Positions 41,919 through 51,753 are shown, numbered from the stretch's first letter. The stretch: 64,000 bases of DNA from Microbacterium ureisolvens (GCF_015278315.1 NZ_JADIJE010000016.1:1-64000), one strand, 5' to 3'. The notes: generated by a model not told the origin, from the sequence alone. Made by a program: numbers and translations.

Positions 41919-42566
41919 ATGGGGAGCGATCACTATTTCAGTGCCGCGCCCGCAAGTCCCGAGAACCTGCGCCGCATCCGCGTCAGGTTGGCCGGACGCG
42001 AACTCGAGGTCACGACTGCCGGGGGAGTCTTCAGTCCTGACCACGTGGACTCGGGGACCGCGGTGCTGCTGTCGAACACTCCCCCGCCGCCGGCCGGGGG
42101 TCACTTCCTCGACCTCGGCTGCGGGTGGGGGCCGATCGCGCTGAGTCTTGCGCTCGATGCGCCTCGCGCGACCGTGTGGGCGGTCGACGTGAACGAGCGG
42201 GCGCTCGATCTCGTCCGCCGCAACGCCGCCGACCTCGGTCTCGAGAATGTCAACGCGGTGACCCCCGACGATGTTCCCGACGACGTGATGTTCCGCACGA
42301 TCCGGTCGAATCCCCCGATCCGCGTCGGCAAGAACGAGCTGCACGGGCTGCTGGAGCGCTGGATCCCACGACTGGACGAGCGGGCGGATGCCTGGCTCGT
42401 GGTGCAGCGCAACCTCGGGTCCGACTCGCTGCAGCGGTGGCTCGCCGCGACGCTCGACCGTCGCTTCAGCGTGCACCGCGCTGCCACCGCCCGCGGCTTC
42501 CGCGTGCTGAAGGTGCGCCGGCACGGCTCGCCGCCGAGCGAGCCCATCGACCTGCCCGAGCTCTGA
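41919..42566 (+). CDS. RsmC/RlmG-type class I SAM methyltransferase
   Basis: A 215-residue small-domain methyltransferase. LDLGCGWGPIALSLALD is motif I for S-adenosylmethionine, AVDVNERALDLVRRNAA is motif II, and SNPPIRVGK is the NPP(F/I) motif typical of N-methylation of guanine or adenine in RNA. It lacks the N-terminal pseudo-domain of E. coli RsmC. The target (16S or 23S rRNA guanine-N2) is inferred from the family. The ATG follows a leaderless-type TAGGCT box. Confidence 0.85.
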   Translation: MGSDHYFSAAPASPENLRRIRVRLAGRELEVTTAGGVFSPDHVDSGTAVLLSNTPPPPAGGHFLDLGCGWGPIALSLALDAPRATVWAVDVNERALDLVRRNAADLGLENVNAVTPDDVPDDVMFRTIRSNPPIRVGKNELHGLLERWIPRLDERADAWLVVQRNLGSDSLQRWLAATLDRRFSVHRAATARGFRVLKVRRHGSPPSEPIDLPEL

Positions 42567-42593
42567 TGCTGGTGCGGCGCCGCGTCGTGCGCG

Positions 42594-43481
42594 TCAGGCG
42601 AGCGTGACCTCGCCGGTGTAGACCAGGGTCGCCGGGCCGGAGAGCAGCACGTGGCGCTCACCGTCGACCTCCGGCATCCGCACGCCCAGCGTGCCGCCGG
42701 GCACGTCAACCACCCAGTGGTCCGGGGCCGCGGGACCGGCCCAGTGCCGCACGGCGAGTGCGGCTGCGGCGACACCGGTGCCGCAGCTCAGCGTCTCGCC
42801 GACCCCCCGCTCGAACACGCGCATGCGGATCGACCCGACGCCCTCGCGCACGAGCGGGTCGCTCGGCACCACGAACTCGATGTTCGCGCCGTGCGGCGGC
42901 TCGGGCTGCAGGAGCGGCTGGGCCGCGAGATCCAGCTCCTCGAGCTCGGTCTCATCGGGCAGGGCCACCACGACGTGCGGGTTGCCGACGTCGATGCCGA
43001 CGCCCGGGCGGGGCGCTCCCCCGCCGCGCGTGCGGACGAGCACCTCCGACTCGTCCACGGTGAACGGGCCGAGGTCGACCTCGTACCCCTTCTCTCCGAG
43101 CGTGCCGTCGCTGCGGGTGACTGTCTTGACGCCCGCGCGCGTGCCGATCGCGAGAGGGGCGCCGTCGACGTGGGCCCAGCCGACGTCGACGAGGTAGCGC
43201 ACGAACACCCGCACGCCGTTGCCGCACATCTCGGCCTTCGAGCCGTCGGCGTTGCGGTAGTCCATGAACCACTCCGCTCCCGACGCGGCGGCCTCGGCGC
43301 CCTCGGGGATCGCGGCGGCCCGCACCACGCGCAGGATCCCGTCGCCGCCGATGCCGAAGCGGCGGTCGCACAGCACGGCGACCTGGTCGTCGGTGAGGTC
43401 GAGCGTTCCGTCGGGGTCGGGGACGATCACGAAGTCGTTGCCGGTGCCGTGGCCCTTGGTGAACGCGATCGTCTGCGGCAT
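42594..43481 (-). CDS. dapF: Diaminopimelate epimerase
   Basis: Converts LL- to meso-diaminopimelate for lysine and peptidoglycan synthesis. Two catalytic cysteines lie in AEMCGNGVRVFVRYL and LSCGTGVAAAALAVRHW. The N-terminus is FTKGHGTGNDFVIV. Length 295 is normal. ATG 43481 follows TAGACT by 6 nt. dapA and dapB are also present in the window but at other loci, so the pathway is dispersed. Confidence 0.97.
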   Translation of the reverse strand: MPQTIAFTKGHGTGNDFVIVPDPDGTLDLTDDQVAVLCDRRFGIGGDGILRVVRAAAIPEGAEAAASGAEWFMDYRNADGSKAEMCGNGVRVFVRYLVDVGWAHVDGAPLAIGTRAGVKTVTRSDGTLGEKGYEVDLGPFTVDESEVLVRTRGGGAPRPGVGIDVGNPHVVVALPDETELEELDLAAQPLLQPEPPHGANIEFVVPSDPLVREGVGSIRMRVFERGVGETLSCGTGVAAAALAVRHWAGPAAPDHWVVDVPGGTLGVRMPEVDGERHVLLSGPATLVYTGEVTLA

Positions 43482-43487
43482 CGTCCC

Positions 43488-43493
43488 AGTCTA
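43488..43493 (-). promoter_or_regulatory. -10 box of a leaderless dapF promoter
   Basis: TAGACT ends 6 nt before the dapF ATG, within the same 16-bp sequence (43487-43502) found at the SpoU methyltransferase promoter. Confidence 0.5.
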
Positions 43494-43522
43494 GGGTCGC
43501 GGGGCGTCGCACCCGGCCGCGC

Positions 43523-43945
43523 TCAGTCGGCGATCAGCCGCTTGCCGGTGTTCCACGTCTCGAACGGCTCATAGCCCAGCGAATCGTAGAAGCCGCGGGC
43601 GACGCCGTTCTCGGGCCGCACCATCAGCTGCACCTTCGGGCAGCCCATGGCCAGGAGGCGCTCCTCGGCCTCGGCGACGAGCTTGCGGCCGATCCCCTCG
43701 CCGCGCCGGTCGGGTGCGCTCGCGAGGTAGTAGAGCCAGCCGCGGTGGCCGTCGTAGCCGGCCATGACGGACCCGACGACCAGGCGCTCGTCGACGGCCA
43801 CGAGGAACAGCTCCGGCTGCACCGAGAGCTTTCGGCTGATGTCCTGGTAGGGGTTGTTCCAGGGTCGCGTGAGTCCTGCGGTCTGCCAGAGCGACACGAC
43901 GGACTCGGTGTCGGCGAGGTCGAAGGGCCGGACGACGATGCTCAT
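43523..43945 (-). CDS. GNAT-family acetyltransferase (YpeA-like)
   Basis: A 140-residue acetyl-CoA-dependent N-acetyltransferase. The CoA-binding motif A reads RRGEGIGRKLVAEAEERL, and the C-terminal motif is GVARGFYDSLGYEPFE. The N-terminus MSIVVRPFDLADTESVVSLW matches the YpeA-type group, whose substrate is unknown. ATG 43945 overlaps the miaA stop by ATGA, so it is translated with miaA. Confidence 0.85.
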   Translation of the reverse strand: MSIVVRPFDLADTESVVSLWQTAGLTRPWNNPYQDISRKLSVQPELFLVAVDERLVVGSVMAGYDGHRGWLYYLASAPDRRGEGIGRKLVAEAEERLLAMGCPKVQLMVRPENGVARGFYDSLGYEPFETWNTGKRLIAD

Positions 43946-44859
43946 GCGCTCGAGTCTGCCAGGGCCGCGGCATCCGTTCCGGGCTCGACCCACCGCACGT
44001 CGTCGTACCGCTTGAACCACGACACCTGCCGACGCGCATACCGGCGCGTGAGAGCCTGGGTCTCGGCGATCGCCTCGGCCTCGGTCATCTCGCCCGTCAG
44101 CTGCGCCAGCGCCTGGGCGTAGCCGATGGCGCGGCGGGCGGTGACACCCCGCTCGAGGCCCTGCTCGCGGAGGGCTCGCACCTCGTCGATGATCCCGTCG
44201 CGCCACATCGCCTCGACCCGCGCGTCCAGCCGCCCGACCAGCTGCTCTCGAGGCACCGTCACGCCGATGACGCGCGTGTCGCCGTGCCAGAGGACCGGCT
44301 CGTCGGGAAGGGCCGCGCCGTGCGTGCGCTCACCGAGCTCGAGCACCTCGAGCGCGCGCACGATGCGTCGCCCGTTGCGCGGATCGACCTTCGCCGCCGT
44401 CGCCGGATCGAGTTCGCGCAGGCGCGCGTACAGCGCGCCGGGACCATGCTCGTCGAGCTCGGCCTCGAGGCGCGTGCGCAGCTGTTCGTCGCGCGGCGGA
44501 AAGCGGAAATCGAACAGCACGCTCGACACGTACAGCCCCGATCCGCCCACGAGGACGGCGTCGGCGCCGCGCTGGTGGATCTCGCCGATCGCTTGGCGCG
44601 CGGCGTCCTGATACCAGGCCACGGCCGCGTCGTCGGTGACGTCCAGCACGTCGAGAAGATGATGACGGATGCCGCGCCGCTCGTCCTGCGGGAGCTTGGC
44701 TGTGCCGATGTCCATGCCCCGGTAGAGCTGCATGGCGTCCGCATTGACGATCTCGGCGGGACGCCCGGCCGCGGCCAGCGCCTCGGCGAGGTCGAGGGAG
44801 AGCGCCGTCTTGCCGGTGCCGGTGGCGCCGACGACGGCCCACAGCCGTCGCGGGGTCAT
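43942..44859 (-). CDS. miaA: tRNA dimethylallyltransferase
   Basis: Adds the isopentenyl group to A37 of tRNAs that read UNN codons. The P-loop is GATGTGKTALS near the N-terminus, DAMQLYRGMDIGTAK is the DXXQ-containing substrate motif, and RYARRQVSWFKR is the late signature. I chose ATG 44859 because the family sequence begins there. An in-frame GTG 11 codons upstream is possible. miaB, whose product modifies the same base, lies 40 bp upstream, which makes this an i6A to ms2i6A operon. Confidence 0.96.
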   Translation of the reverse strand: MTPRRLWAVVGATGTGKTALSLDLAEALAAAGRPAEIVNADAMQLYRGMDIGTAKLPQDERRGIRHHLLDVLDVTDDAAVAWYQDAARQAIGEIHQRGADAVLVGGSGLYVSSVLFDFRFPPRDEQLRTRLEAELDEHGPGALYARLRELDPATAAKVDPRNGRRIVRALEVLELGERTHGAALPDEPVLWHGDTRVIGVTVPREQLVGRLDARVEAMWRDGIIDEVRALREQGLERGVTARRAIGYAQALAQLTGEMTEAEAIAETQALTRRYARRQVSWFKRYDDVRWVEPGTDAAALADSSA

Positions 44860-44899
44860 CGACCGTCCGTCCGTCTGCGCGAGGTCGTCCACCGCCCGG

Positions 44900-46450
44900 T
44901 CAGACGCCGATGCGCAGCGTCGGCAGTCCGAGCGACACCGCGCGCGGGGCGCCCGTCTCGCCGGCGGGTGCCGGGATGCCGCACGACTCCGCCTGCGACC
45001 GATCCCACGCGTCGCCCGAGCGGGTGCGGCGGATGCGCAGCGGGGCGCCGTCGGCCGAGTCGGCGAGGAGGTGGAACGGAGCGGCGTGCGTCACGACGAC
45101 CGAGACCACGTCGCCCGGACGCGGGACGTCGGAGCCCGCGGGCACCTCGAAGTGCACGAGCCGGTTGTCTTCGGCGCGGCCGGTGAGACGGTGGGTCTCG
45201 GCGTCCTTCTTGCCCTCGCCCGTCGACACCAGCACCTGCAGCTCGCGCCCCAGCTGCTTCTGGTTCTCTTCGAGGGAGATGCGCTCCTGCAGGGCGACGA
45301 GACGCTCGTAGCGCTCCTGCACGACTTCCTTGGGCACCTGGTCGGGCATGGTCGCCGCCGGGGTGCCCTCGCGGATCGAGTACTGGAACGTGAACGCGCT
45401 CGCGAACCGCGCCTGCTCGACGACGCGCATCGTGTCTTCGAAGTCCTCGTCGGTCTCGCCGGGGAAGCCGACGATGATGTCGGTCGAGATCGCCGCGTTC
45501 GGGATCTTGGCGCGGACGCGGTCGAGGATGCCGAGGAACCGCTCGCTGCGGTACGACCGGCGCATCGCCTTGAGGATGCGGTCGCTGCCCGACTGCAGCG
45601 GCATGTGGAGCTGCGGCATGACGGCCGGCGTCTCGGCCATCGCGTCGATCACGTCGTCGGTGAAGGCGGCGGGGTGAGGGCTCGTGAAGCGGATGCGCTC
45701 GAGGCCCTCGATCTCTCCGGCCGCGCGCAGCAGCTTGCCGAACGCCTGGCGGTCGCCGAACTCGACGCCGTAGGAGTTGACGTTCTGGCCGAGGAGGGTG
45801 ACCTCCATCGCGCCGTCGTCGACGAGAAGGCGGATCTCGTTCAGGATGTCGCCGGGACGACGGTCCTTCTCCTTGCCGCGGAGGCTCGGAACGATGCAGA
45901 AGGTGCAGGTGTTGTTGCAGCCGACCGAGATGGAGACCCAGCCGCTGTAGACGCTGTCGCGCTTGGTCGGCAGCGTCGAGGGGAAGATCTCGAGCGACTC
46001 GAGGATCTCGAGCTCGGCCTCGCCGTTGTGGCGCGCGCGCTCGAGCAGGCTCGGCAGCGACCCCATGTTGTGGGTGCCGAACACCACGTCGACCCACGGC
46101 GCCTTCTGCTGCACCGCGTCCTTGTCCATCTGGGCGAGGCATCCGCCGACGGCGATCTGCATGCCCTCGTGCTTGTCCTTGCGCGACTTGAGATGACCGA
46201 GGGTGCCGTAGAGCTTGCCCGCCGCATTGTCGCGCACGGCGCACGTGTTGATGACCACGACATCCGCCTCTTCGCCCGCGTCGGCGCGGACGTAGCCGGC
46301 GCTCTCGAGCGAGCCGGAGAGGCGCTCGGAGTCGTGCACGTTCATCTGGCAGCCGAACGTGCGCACCTCGTAGGTGCGGACCCGGCCGTCGACATCATGC
46401 GCGGCCGGCGACGGCGCGATGAGAGTCGGGGATGCGGAAGGCGAAGACAT
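44900..46450 (-). CDS. miaB: tRNA-2-methylthio-N6-dimethylallyladenosine synthase
   Basis: Radical-SAM methylthiotransferase of 516 residues that acts on i6A37. The N-terminal domain binds an iron-sulfur cluster (TFGCQMNVHDSERLSG and further cysteines in NTCAVRDNA and GGCLAQ). The radical-SAM motif is CNNTCTFCIVPSLRGKE. A TRAM domain follows, ending near VSVVVTHAAPFHL. ATG 46450 follows TAGAAT by 9 nt. An extra C-terminal tail of about 50 residues (RTRSGDAWDRSQAE onward) is longer than in E. coli. Confidence 0.96.
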   Translation of the reverse strand: MSSPSASPTLIAPSPAAHDVDGRVRTYEVRTFGCQMNVHDSERLSGSLESAGYVRADAGEEADVVVINTCAVRDNAAGKLYGTLGHLKSRKDKHEGMQIAVGGCLAQMDKDAVQQKAPWVDVVFGTHNMGSLPSLLERARHNGEAELEILESLEIFPSTLPTKRDSVYSGWVSISVGCNNTCTFCIVPSLRGKEKDRRPGDILNEIRLLVDDGAMEVTLLGQNVNSYGVEFGDRQAFGKLLRAAGEIEGLERIRFTSPHPAAFTDDVIDAMAETPAVMPQLHMPLQSGSDRILKAMRRSYRSERFLGILDRVRAKIPNAAISTDIIVGFPGETDEDFEDTMRVVEQARFASAFTFQYSIREGTPAATMPDQVPKEVVQERYERLVALQERISLEENQKQLGRELQVLVSTGEGKKDAETHRLTGRAEDNRLVHFEVPAGSDVPRPGDVVSVVVTHAAPFHLLADSADGAPLRIRRTRSGDAWDRSQAESCGIPAPAGETGAPRAVSLGLPTLRIGV

Positions 46451-46459
46451 GATTCCGCC

Positions 46460-46465
46460 ATTCTA
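46460..46465 (-). promoter_or_regulatory. -10 box upstream of miaB
   Basis: TAGAAT ends 9 nt before the miaB ATG. The transcript would be leaderless or have a leader of only a few bases. Confidence 0.45.
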
Positions 46466-46563
46466 CGAGCCGCGGGCATGCGCGGAGCCTGGGCGCCGCC
46501 GCATGCTCCGCCGGAAACGGCGTGGGGTTGCGATGAGCCGCCTGGTCGTAGGGTCGCGGTCCG

Positions 46564-47562
46564 TCAGGTGCGCGTCGGGGTGGTCGAGGATTCGAGGAAC
46601 CGCAGCGCCTTCTCGATGTTCGCACGGGCTCCCTGCTCGTACCCGGCCACCCACTCGCCCTCGTACCCGCGCATCGTCGGCTCGGTGGCGAGGATCAGCG
46701 AGAAGTACAGGCGCGAGAGCTGAAGCCGCGTCTCGCCCGTCGGGCTCGCCAGCTCGCGGGCGAGCATTCCGCCCGCCTCGGCATCGCCAGCGAGCAGGGC
46801 AGGGTCGGGTGCGCCCGTGCCGAACTGGTCGGCTCCGACCAGTTCATGGAGCGGATCGCCCCACAGGGTGCGCTCCGTGTCGATGATGCCCACGATGTCG
46901 AGGGTGTCGGGATCGACGAAGATGTTCCCCGCCCACAGGTCGGTGTGGACCACCGCCGGTCGCTGCACGCTCTCGAGGGCCGGCGCGTGCGCCGCCAGCG
47001 CGGCTCGGACCCGGTCCGCCGGAAGCCCGACGTTCCAGCGGCGTGCGTCGTCGAGCACCGCGTCGACCATCAGCGCGAAGGCGTCCTTCCATGTGCCGGC
47101 GGTGAGGCCCGCCGCATCCGCCGGATAGCCGAACGACGGCGCCGGCACACGGTGGAGGCGAGCCATGACCGCGCCGAGGTTGCGCCTCACCGTGGCGGCC
47201 TGGGCGTCATCGAGCTCGAGTCCGAGCCACGGCACTCCGGGGAGGTGCTCGGCGACGACGAGGTCGGCGTCGATGAGCCTGCGGCTGAAGTCCGTGTGGA
47301 GGACCCGCGGCACCGGCACGCCGCTCCCCTCGAGCATGCGGTAGGTCAGCGCCTCGGTGCCGAGCAGCCCGCGCTCGTACGTCGAGAGGCGGGCGGTGTC
47401 GGCACCGACGATCTTGGCCACCGCACGTCGGCCGTCGTCGAAGTGCAGGCGGAACGCCGTCGCGAACATGCCGCCCGTGAGCAGCTCGGCGGAAACAACG
47501 TTTCCCACCGGAGCCACGAGGTCGGTCAGCAGCTCTTGGTCGACGGTGAACTTCGTGAGCAC
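46564..47562 (-). CDS. Aminoglycoside phosphotransferase-like (APH family) kinase
   Basis: A 332-residue protein of the APH/choline kinase superfamily. The catalytic loop VVHTDLWAGNIFV (H-x-D-x4-N) and the metal-binding aspartate segment VGIIDTERTLWGDP are intact. The N-lobe region is FDDGRRAVAKIV. Closest style is the fructosamine or homoserine kinase-like group rather than a resistance enzyme. Substrate is unknown. GTG 47562 has TAGGGT 6 nt upstream. The 113-bp gap to miaB shows nothing else. Confidence 0.8.
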   Translation of the reverse strand: MLTKFTVDQELLTDLVAPVGNVVSAELLTGGMFATAFRLHFDDGRRAVAKIVGADTARLSTYERGLLGTEALTYRMLEGSGVPVPRVLHTDFSRRLIDADLVVAEHLPGVPWLGLELDDAQAATVRRNLGAVMARLHRVPAPSFGYPADAAGLTAGTWKDAFALMVDAVLDDARRWNVGLPADRVRAALAAHAPALESVQRPAVVHTDLWAGNIFVDPDTLDIVGIIDTERTLWGDPLHELVGADQFGTGAPDPALLAGDAEAGGMLARELASPTGETRLQLSRLYFSLILATEPTMRGYEGEWVAGYEQGARANIEKALRFLESSTTPTRT

Positions 47563-47568
47563 CCGATC

Positions 47569-47574
47569 ACCCTA
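47569..47574 (-). promoter_or_regulatory. -10 box of a leaderless kinase promoter
   Basis: TAGGGT ends 6 nt before GTG 47562. Confidence 0.5.
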
Positions 47575-47647
47575 GCGGCGCCGCCGTCGACCGCGAGGCG
47601 AGCCGACTGCAGCCACGCGCACACCGCTCGCGTCCGCCGCGAGGGAC

Positions 47648-48597
47648 CTACTCGAACCGCACCCGGCCCGACGGACGTCCGGCCTCGTCCAGCGCCTGTC
47701 TCGCGGCGTTGAGGGCGGACGAGCCGCCGTAGCCGCGGCGGGCGAGCTGACCTGCGAGGCGCCGGAGCGCGACGTCGCGTTCGAGTCCTCGCATGGACGC
47801 GGCTTTGGACCGCGCGAACTCGAGGGCGCGTTCCGCGTCGTCGTCGGGCAGCTCCGCGAGCGCCGCGTCGGCGATGTCGCGCGGCACACCGCGCTTCGCC
47901 AGGCTCTGCGCGATGGCCTGCCGCCCCTGCCCCTTGCGGTCGACACCCGCGTGCACGACCTGCTCCGCGAGCCGGGCGTCGTCCAGGTAGCCGCGCGCGA
48001 GGAACGCGTCGACGATCGCTGCGACGGCGTCGCCGTCGAGATCGTGCTGGCCGAGGTAGGTCTTGGCCTCTGAGACCGAGAGCTGGCGGGCTCGCAGCTT
48101 CTTGAGCAGGCCTCGCTCGGCCGCCTCCTCCGAGCCGGCGGCCTCGCGGCTGTCCGGGCGATCCGCGATTGCTGCGCGATCCCCGGTGGTTGCGCGATCT
48201 CGGCGGTCTGCGCGATCTCGGCGGTCTGCGCGAGTGGCGCGCGAGCGTCCTCTGCCGGCACGCTCGGCGTCGAGATCGATCGGCCGCGCGGCGGGGACGG
48301 CGGCGGAGGCCGCCGGTTTCCAGCCCGCTTCTTCCGAGCGAGAGCCCTCGCCCGCGTCGGGCTCGTCCTCCCACTCGGTCCGCCACTGCGCGGCTGCCGG
48401 CGTCGGCGGCGTCCGGGCAGACGGCGGTGCGGAGGCCGCTCCACGATGAGAGGGCACACGCGCCTCGAGCTCTTGGCGGACGTCGGCCGCCGTCTTGGCG
48501 TACGCCTTCGCGCCCCGATCGCCGAAGAGCGAGGTCACGGGGGCGAGTCCGTCGCCTCTGACGTCGGACTCGTCCCCGCTGTCGACGAAGCGGACCA

Positions 48598-48598
<1 letters not shown>
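47648..48598 (-). CDS. recX: RecX regulator with long repeat-containing N-terminal extension
   Basis: The RecX domain spans about residues 155-310 (LLKKLRARQLSVSEAKTYL, FLARGYLDDARLAEQVV, GQGRQAIAQSLAKRGVP) and inhibits RecA filaments. The first 150 residues are an extension rich in Ala, Arg, Asp and Pro, with a hexapeptide run (DRADRR, DRADRR, DRATTG, DRAAIA, DRPDSR). Typical RecX is about 150-170 residues, so this one is nearly double. ATG 48598 shares one base with the recA stop (TGATG), so it is coupled to recA. Confidence 0.92.
48155..48233. repeat. 18-bp tandem repeat (minisatellite) inside recX
   Basis: Two perfect 18-bp copies (48191-48208 and 48209-48226, unit TGCGCGATCTCGGCGGTC), a third partial copy, and two degenerate ones upstream. 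Each unit encodes one hexapeptide, so length changes keep the frame. Confidence 0.75.
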
Positions 48599-49653
<1,055 letters not shown>

Positions 49654-49801
49654 GACGTGCTCCTTCGTGCTCGCGTTCCGTCGCCTGTAGGCTGTCGCGC
49701 TCCGGCCCGGTGGGACGGATGCTGCGACAAGGCGTGAGGTGTCGTTCGACGCTGTTCACGTTAGGGAGGGGCTCCGACATCGGTCTTCGCTCCTTCCCCG
49801 A

Positions 49802-49832
49802 ACGTGGAAAACACGTCCTCGACACCTGCTGT
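49802..49832 (-). promoter_or_regulatory. Small hairpins in the recA leader
   Basis: ACGTG-GAAAA-CACGT (49802-49816) is a 5-bp stem at the 5' end of the predicted recA leader, and CCTGC-TGT-GCAGG follows at about 49824-49836. The rest of the 317-bp recA-DUF3046 gap (49654-49970) shows no gene. Their role is unknown. Confidence 0.35.
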
Positions 49833-49837
49833 GCAGG

Positions 49838-49867
49838 AGCCTACGCCTGTCTCGAACGAAGATTCGA
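49838..49867 (-). promoter_or_regulatory. recA promoter with overlapping LexA box
   Basis: TCGAACGAAGATTCGA (49852-49867) matches the actinobacterial SOS consensus TCGAAC-N4-GTTCGA with one mismatch. On the minus strand it overlaps the -35 and spacer region of a TAGGCT -10 box (49838-49843), an ideal position for LexA repression. Predicted transcription start is near 49831, about 180 nt upstream of recA. Confidence 0.65.
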
Positions 49868-49970
49868 TGAGACACGCCGCGAAGCGATGCCGACTGGTTC
49901 CCCGGCAGGCGAGGATCGAGCCGCATCGAAGACGACCACATGCGCGAAGCGGCGCCCGAAGATGCAGGAC

Positions 49971-50195
49971 TCAGCGACGCCGGGGTTCGAGCCGGCCTAC
50001 GCCGTAGCGGCGCTCGGCCGGCACGTCGAGCTCCTCGCACAGGGCCAGCCAGACCTCGCGCGGGTCCACTCCTGCCGCAATCGCGTCCGCCGCGGTGCGG
50101 CCGCCGACCTTCGTGAGGAACAGGTCCGTCACGACAGCGTTCGCGCGCGCACCGAACTCATCCGCGACAGCGCGATTGAACTCACTGCGACGCAT
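49971..50195 (-). CDS. DUF3046 family small protein
   Basis: A 74-residue protein starting MRRSEFNRAVADEFGARANA and containing VTDLFLTKVGGRTAADAI and VWLALCEELDVP. DUF3046 lies between clgR and recA in many actinobacteria, and function is unknown. I placed the start at ATG 50195 because upstream sequence does not resemble the family. Weak ribosome binding only. The end is 317 bp from recA. Confidence 0.85.
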   Translation of the reverse strand: MRRSEFNRAVADEFGARANAVVTDLFLTKVGGRTAADAIAAGVDPREVWLALCEELDVPAERRYGVGRLEPRRR

Positions 50196-50235
50196 ACGGG
50201 AACGGGACCCAGAGCTTTCGTGAAGCGACTCGGGT

Positions 50236-50544
50236 TCAGCGCAGCGACAGCTCGGCGTCGACCGAGGCCACCAGGTCGTCGGGGACGACATCGGGGAAGG
50301 TCTGCAGGCCCTCGAGCACCGAGATGCGATCGCCGACCTCACGCATGATCGTGGAGATGGGGACGTCCAGTGCTTCGGCCACCGAGGCGAGGATCTCGCT
50401 CGAAGCCTCCTTCTGGCCGCGCTCCACCTCGCTCAGGTAGCCCAGCGCGACGCTCGCGCGGCTGGCGACCTGCCGGAGGGTGCGTCCCTTCTGCTGGCGG
50501 AAATCACGAAGCACTTCGCCGATTTCTTGACGTACCAGGATCAT
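50236..50544 (-). CDS. clgR: Transcriptional regulator ClgR
   Basis: A 102-residue XRE-type regulator. The helix-turn-helix RTLRQVASRASVALGYLSEV is followed by ERGQKEASSEILASVAEAL. ClgR activates clp protease and stress genes in actinobacteria and is itself degraded by ClpP. The order pgsA-cinA-clgR-recA matches other actinobacteria. ATG 50544 has AGGAGGGG. The preceding 165 bp are AT-richer and hold TACTGT as a possible -10. The end (AELSLR) lacks the LAA-like tail of some ClgR, and control by proteolysis cannot be judged. Confidence 0.85.
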   Translation of the reverse strand: MILVRQEIGEVLRDFRQQKGRTLRQVASRASVALGYLSEVERGQKEASSEILASVAEALDVPISTIMREVGDRISVLEGLQTFPDVVPDDLVASVDAELSLR

Positions 50545-50709
50545 CGGGGCCCCTCCTTACTTCTGATTCCACCGTCTTCCGGGTGCCCAACAGTACAGCA
50601 CCGGATGATGCCAATCTAATCCCGCGAACTGGGCAATGGGTGGGAATCACCGAATGTAACCGAGACGAAACACCGTCTGTTCCCGTCGAAGGACAGGATC
50701 ACGGATGCC

Positions 50710-51171
50710 TCACAGCAGGGTGAGCGCGAGCTCGAGCACCCTCTCCACAGTGCTGGTGCGGATGTCGTCCCGTGTTCCCGAGAGCGACAGCGCCGACACC
50801 ACGGCGGTCTCCGGCGTCGCGACGGCGATGTACACGGTGCCGACCGGGTTGCCGTCCTGCGGATCCGGGCCTGCCACCCCCGTGGTGGCCAGCCCGACGT
50901 CGGCGCGGAGCACGCGCCGCACGCCCTGGGCCATCTGCTCGACGACCGTCGGATCCACGGCGCCGCGGGCGGCGAGCAGGTCGGCCTCGACGCCCAGTGC
51001 CGAGGACTTCAGGTCGGTGGCGTACGCGACGATGCCTCCGCGCACGTGCGCGGAGGCGCCGGGGACGTCCACGAGCGCGGCCGTCAGGCGCCCGCCCGTG
51101 AGCGACTCGGCCGCCGCCACCGACCAGCCGCGGACGTCCAGCGCCCGCAGCACCGCGGCGGCGTCGCTCAC
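50710..51171 (-). CDS. cinA: CinA C-terminal domain protein (NMN amidohydrolase-like)
   Basis: A 153-residue CinA domain. SVAAAESLTGGRLTAALVDV is the signature, and GGIVAYATDLKSSALGV and GVAGPDPQDGNPVGTVYIA are the active-site loops of nicotinamide-mononucleotide deamidase. The N-terminal molybdopterin-like domain of full CinA is absent. GTG 51171 overlaps the pgsA stop by 4 bp. Confidence 0.9.
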   Translation of the reverse strand: MSDAAAVLRALDVRGWSVAAAESLTGGRLTAALVDVPGASAHVRGGIVAYATDLKSSALGVEADLLAARGAVDPTVVEQMAQGVRRVLRADVGLATTGVAGPDPQDGNPVGTVYIAVATPETAVVSALSLSGTRDDIRTSTVERVLELALTLL

Positions 51172-51740
51172 GCGCTCTTCCGCTTGGCGCGGGCCGCGCG
51201 CAGCTCGGTGACGATGTAGTCGATGCCGCTCAGGATCGTCAGGATCACGGCGATGGTCATCAGCACGCCGTTGACCCAGAAGATCCAGTCGCCGACGAGC
51301 GTCCACAGCGGCAGGAGCGCGATCGAGAGCGCCACACCCTGCGCGAGCGTCTTCAGCTTGCCCATCCACGCCGCCGCGAGCACGTGGTCGCTCACGACCA
51401 TGAAGCGGTAGACGGTGATGCCGATCTCCCGGACGAGGACCACGACGGTCACCCACCACGGCAGCTCACCCAGGATCGACAGCCCTATGAAGGCGAAGCC
51501 GGTGAGCACCTTGTCGGCGATGGGGTCGAGGAGCTTGCCGAGATCGGTGACGATGTGGTGCTTGCGGGCGAGGTAGCCGTCGATGCCGTCGGTGGCGATG
51601 GCCACGATGAACAGCGCCGCCGCCCACCACCGCAGTGCGCCGTCTGCTCCCCCGTCGGCCAGGAGCATCCACAGGAAGACGGGGGCGCACAGGATGCGCA
51701 CGATCGTGATCGTGTTGGGCAGCTGCCGCGGGATCGCCAT
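51168..51740 (-). CDS. pgsA: CDP-diacylglycerol-glycerol-3-phosphate phosphatidyltransferase
   Basis: Integral membrane enzyme that makes phosphatidylglycerol phosphate. The CDP-alcohol motif DG-x2-AR-x8-G-x3-D-x3-D is present as DGIDGYLARKHHIVTDLGKL continuing LDPIADK (residues 51-77). 190 residues with about five or six helices. ATG 51740 follows TAGGCT by 7 nt. It opens the pgsA-cinA-clgR run. Confidence 0.94.
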   Translation of the reverse strand: MAIPRQLPNTITIVRILCAPVFLWMLLADGGADGALRWWAAALFIVAIATDGIDGYLARKHHIVTDLGKLLDPIADKVLTGFAFIGLSILGELPWWVTVVVLVREIGITVYRFMVVSDHVLAAAWMGKLKTLAQGVALSIALLPLWTLVGDWIFWVNGVLMTIAVILTILSGIDYIVTELRAARAKRKSA

Positions 51741-51747
51741 GGCCCCG

Positions 51748-51753
51748 AGCCTA
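51748..51753 (-). promoter_or_regulatory. -10 box of a leaderless pgsA promoter
   Basis: TAGGCT on the minus strand ends 7 nt before ATG 51740. Confidence 0.5.

Noticed and set aside
46564..47562. Aminoglycoside resistance gene
   Set aside because: The kinase motifs are generic for the APH superfamily, and context is housekeeping, so resistance cannot be claimed.
48155..48233. Tandem repeat as a CRISPR array
   Set aside because: Units are contiguous 18-mers without spacers and lie in frame inside recX.
49975..49995. GGGTTCGAGCC near the DUF3046 end as a tRNA T-arm
   Set aside because: It is the coding sequence for the C-terminus of DUF3046, and no cloverleaf can be built.
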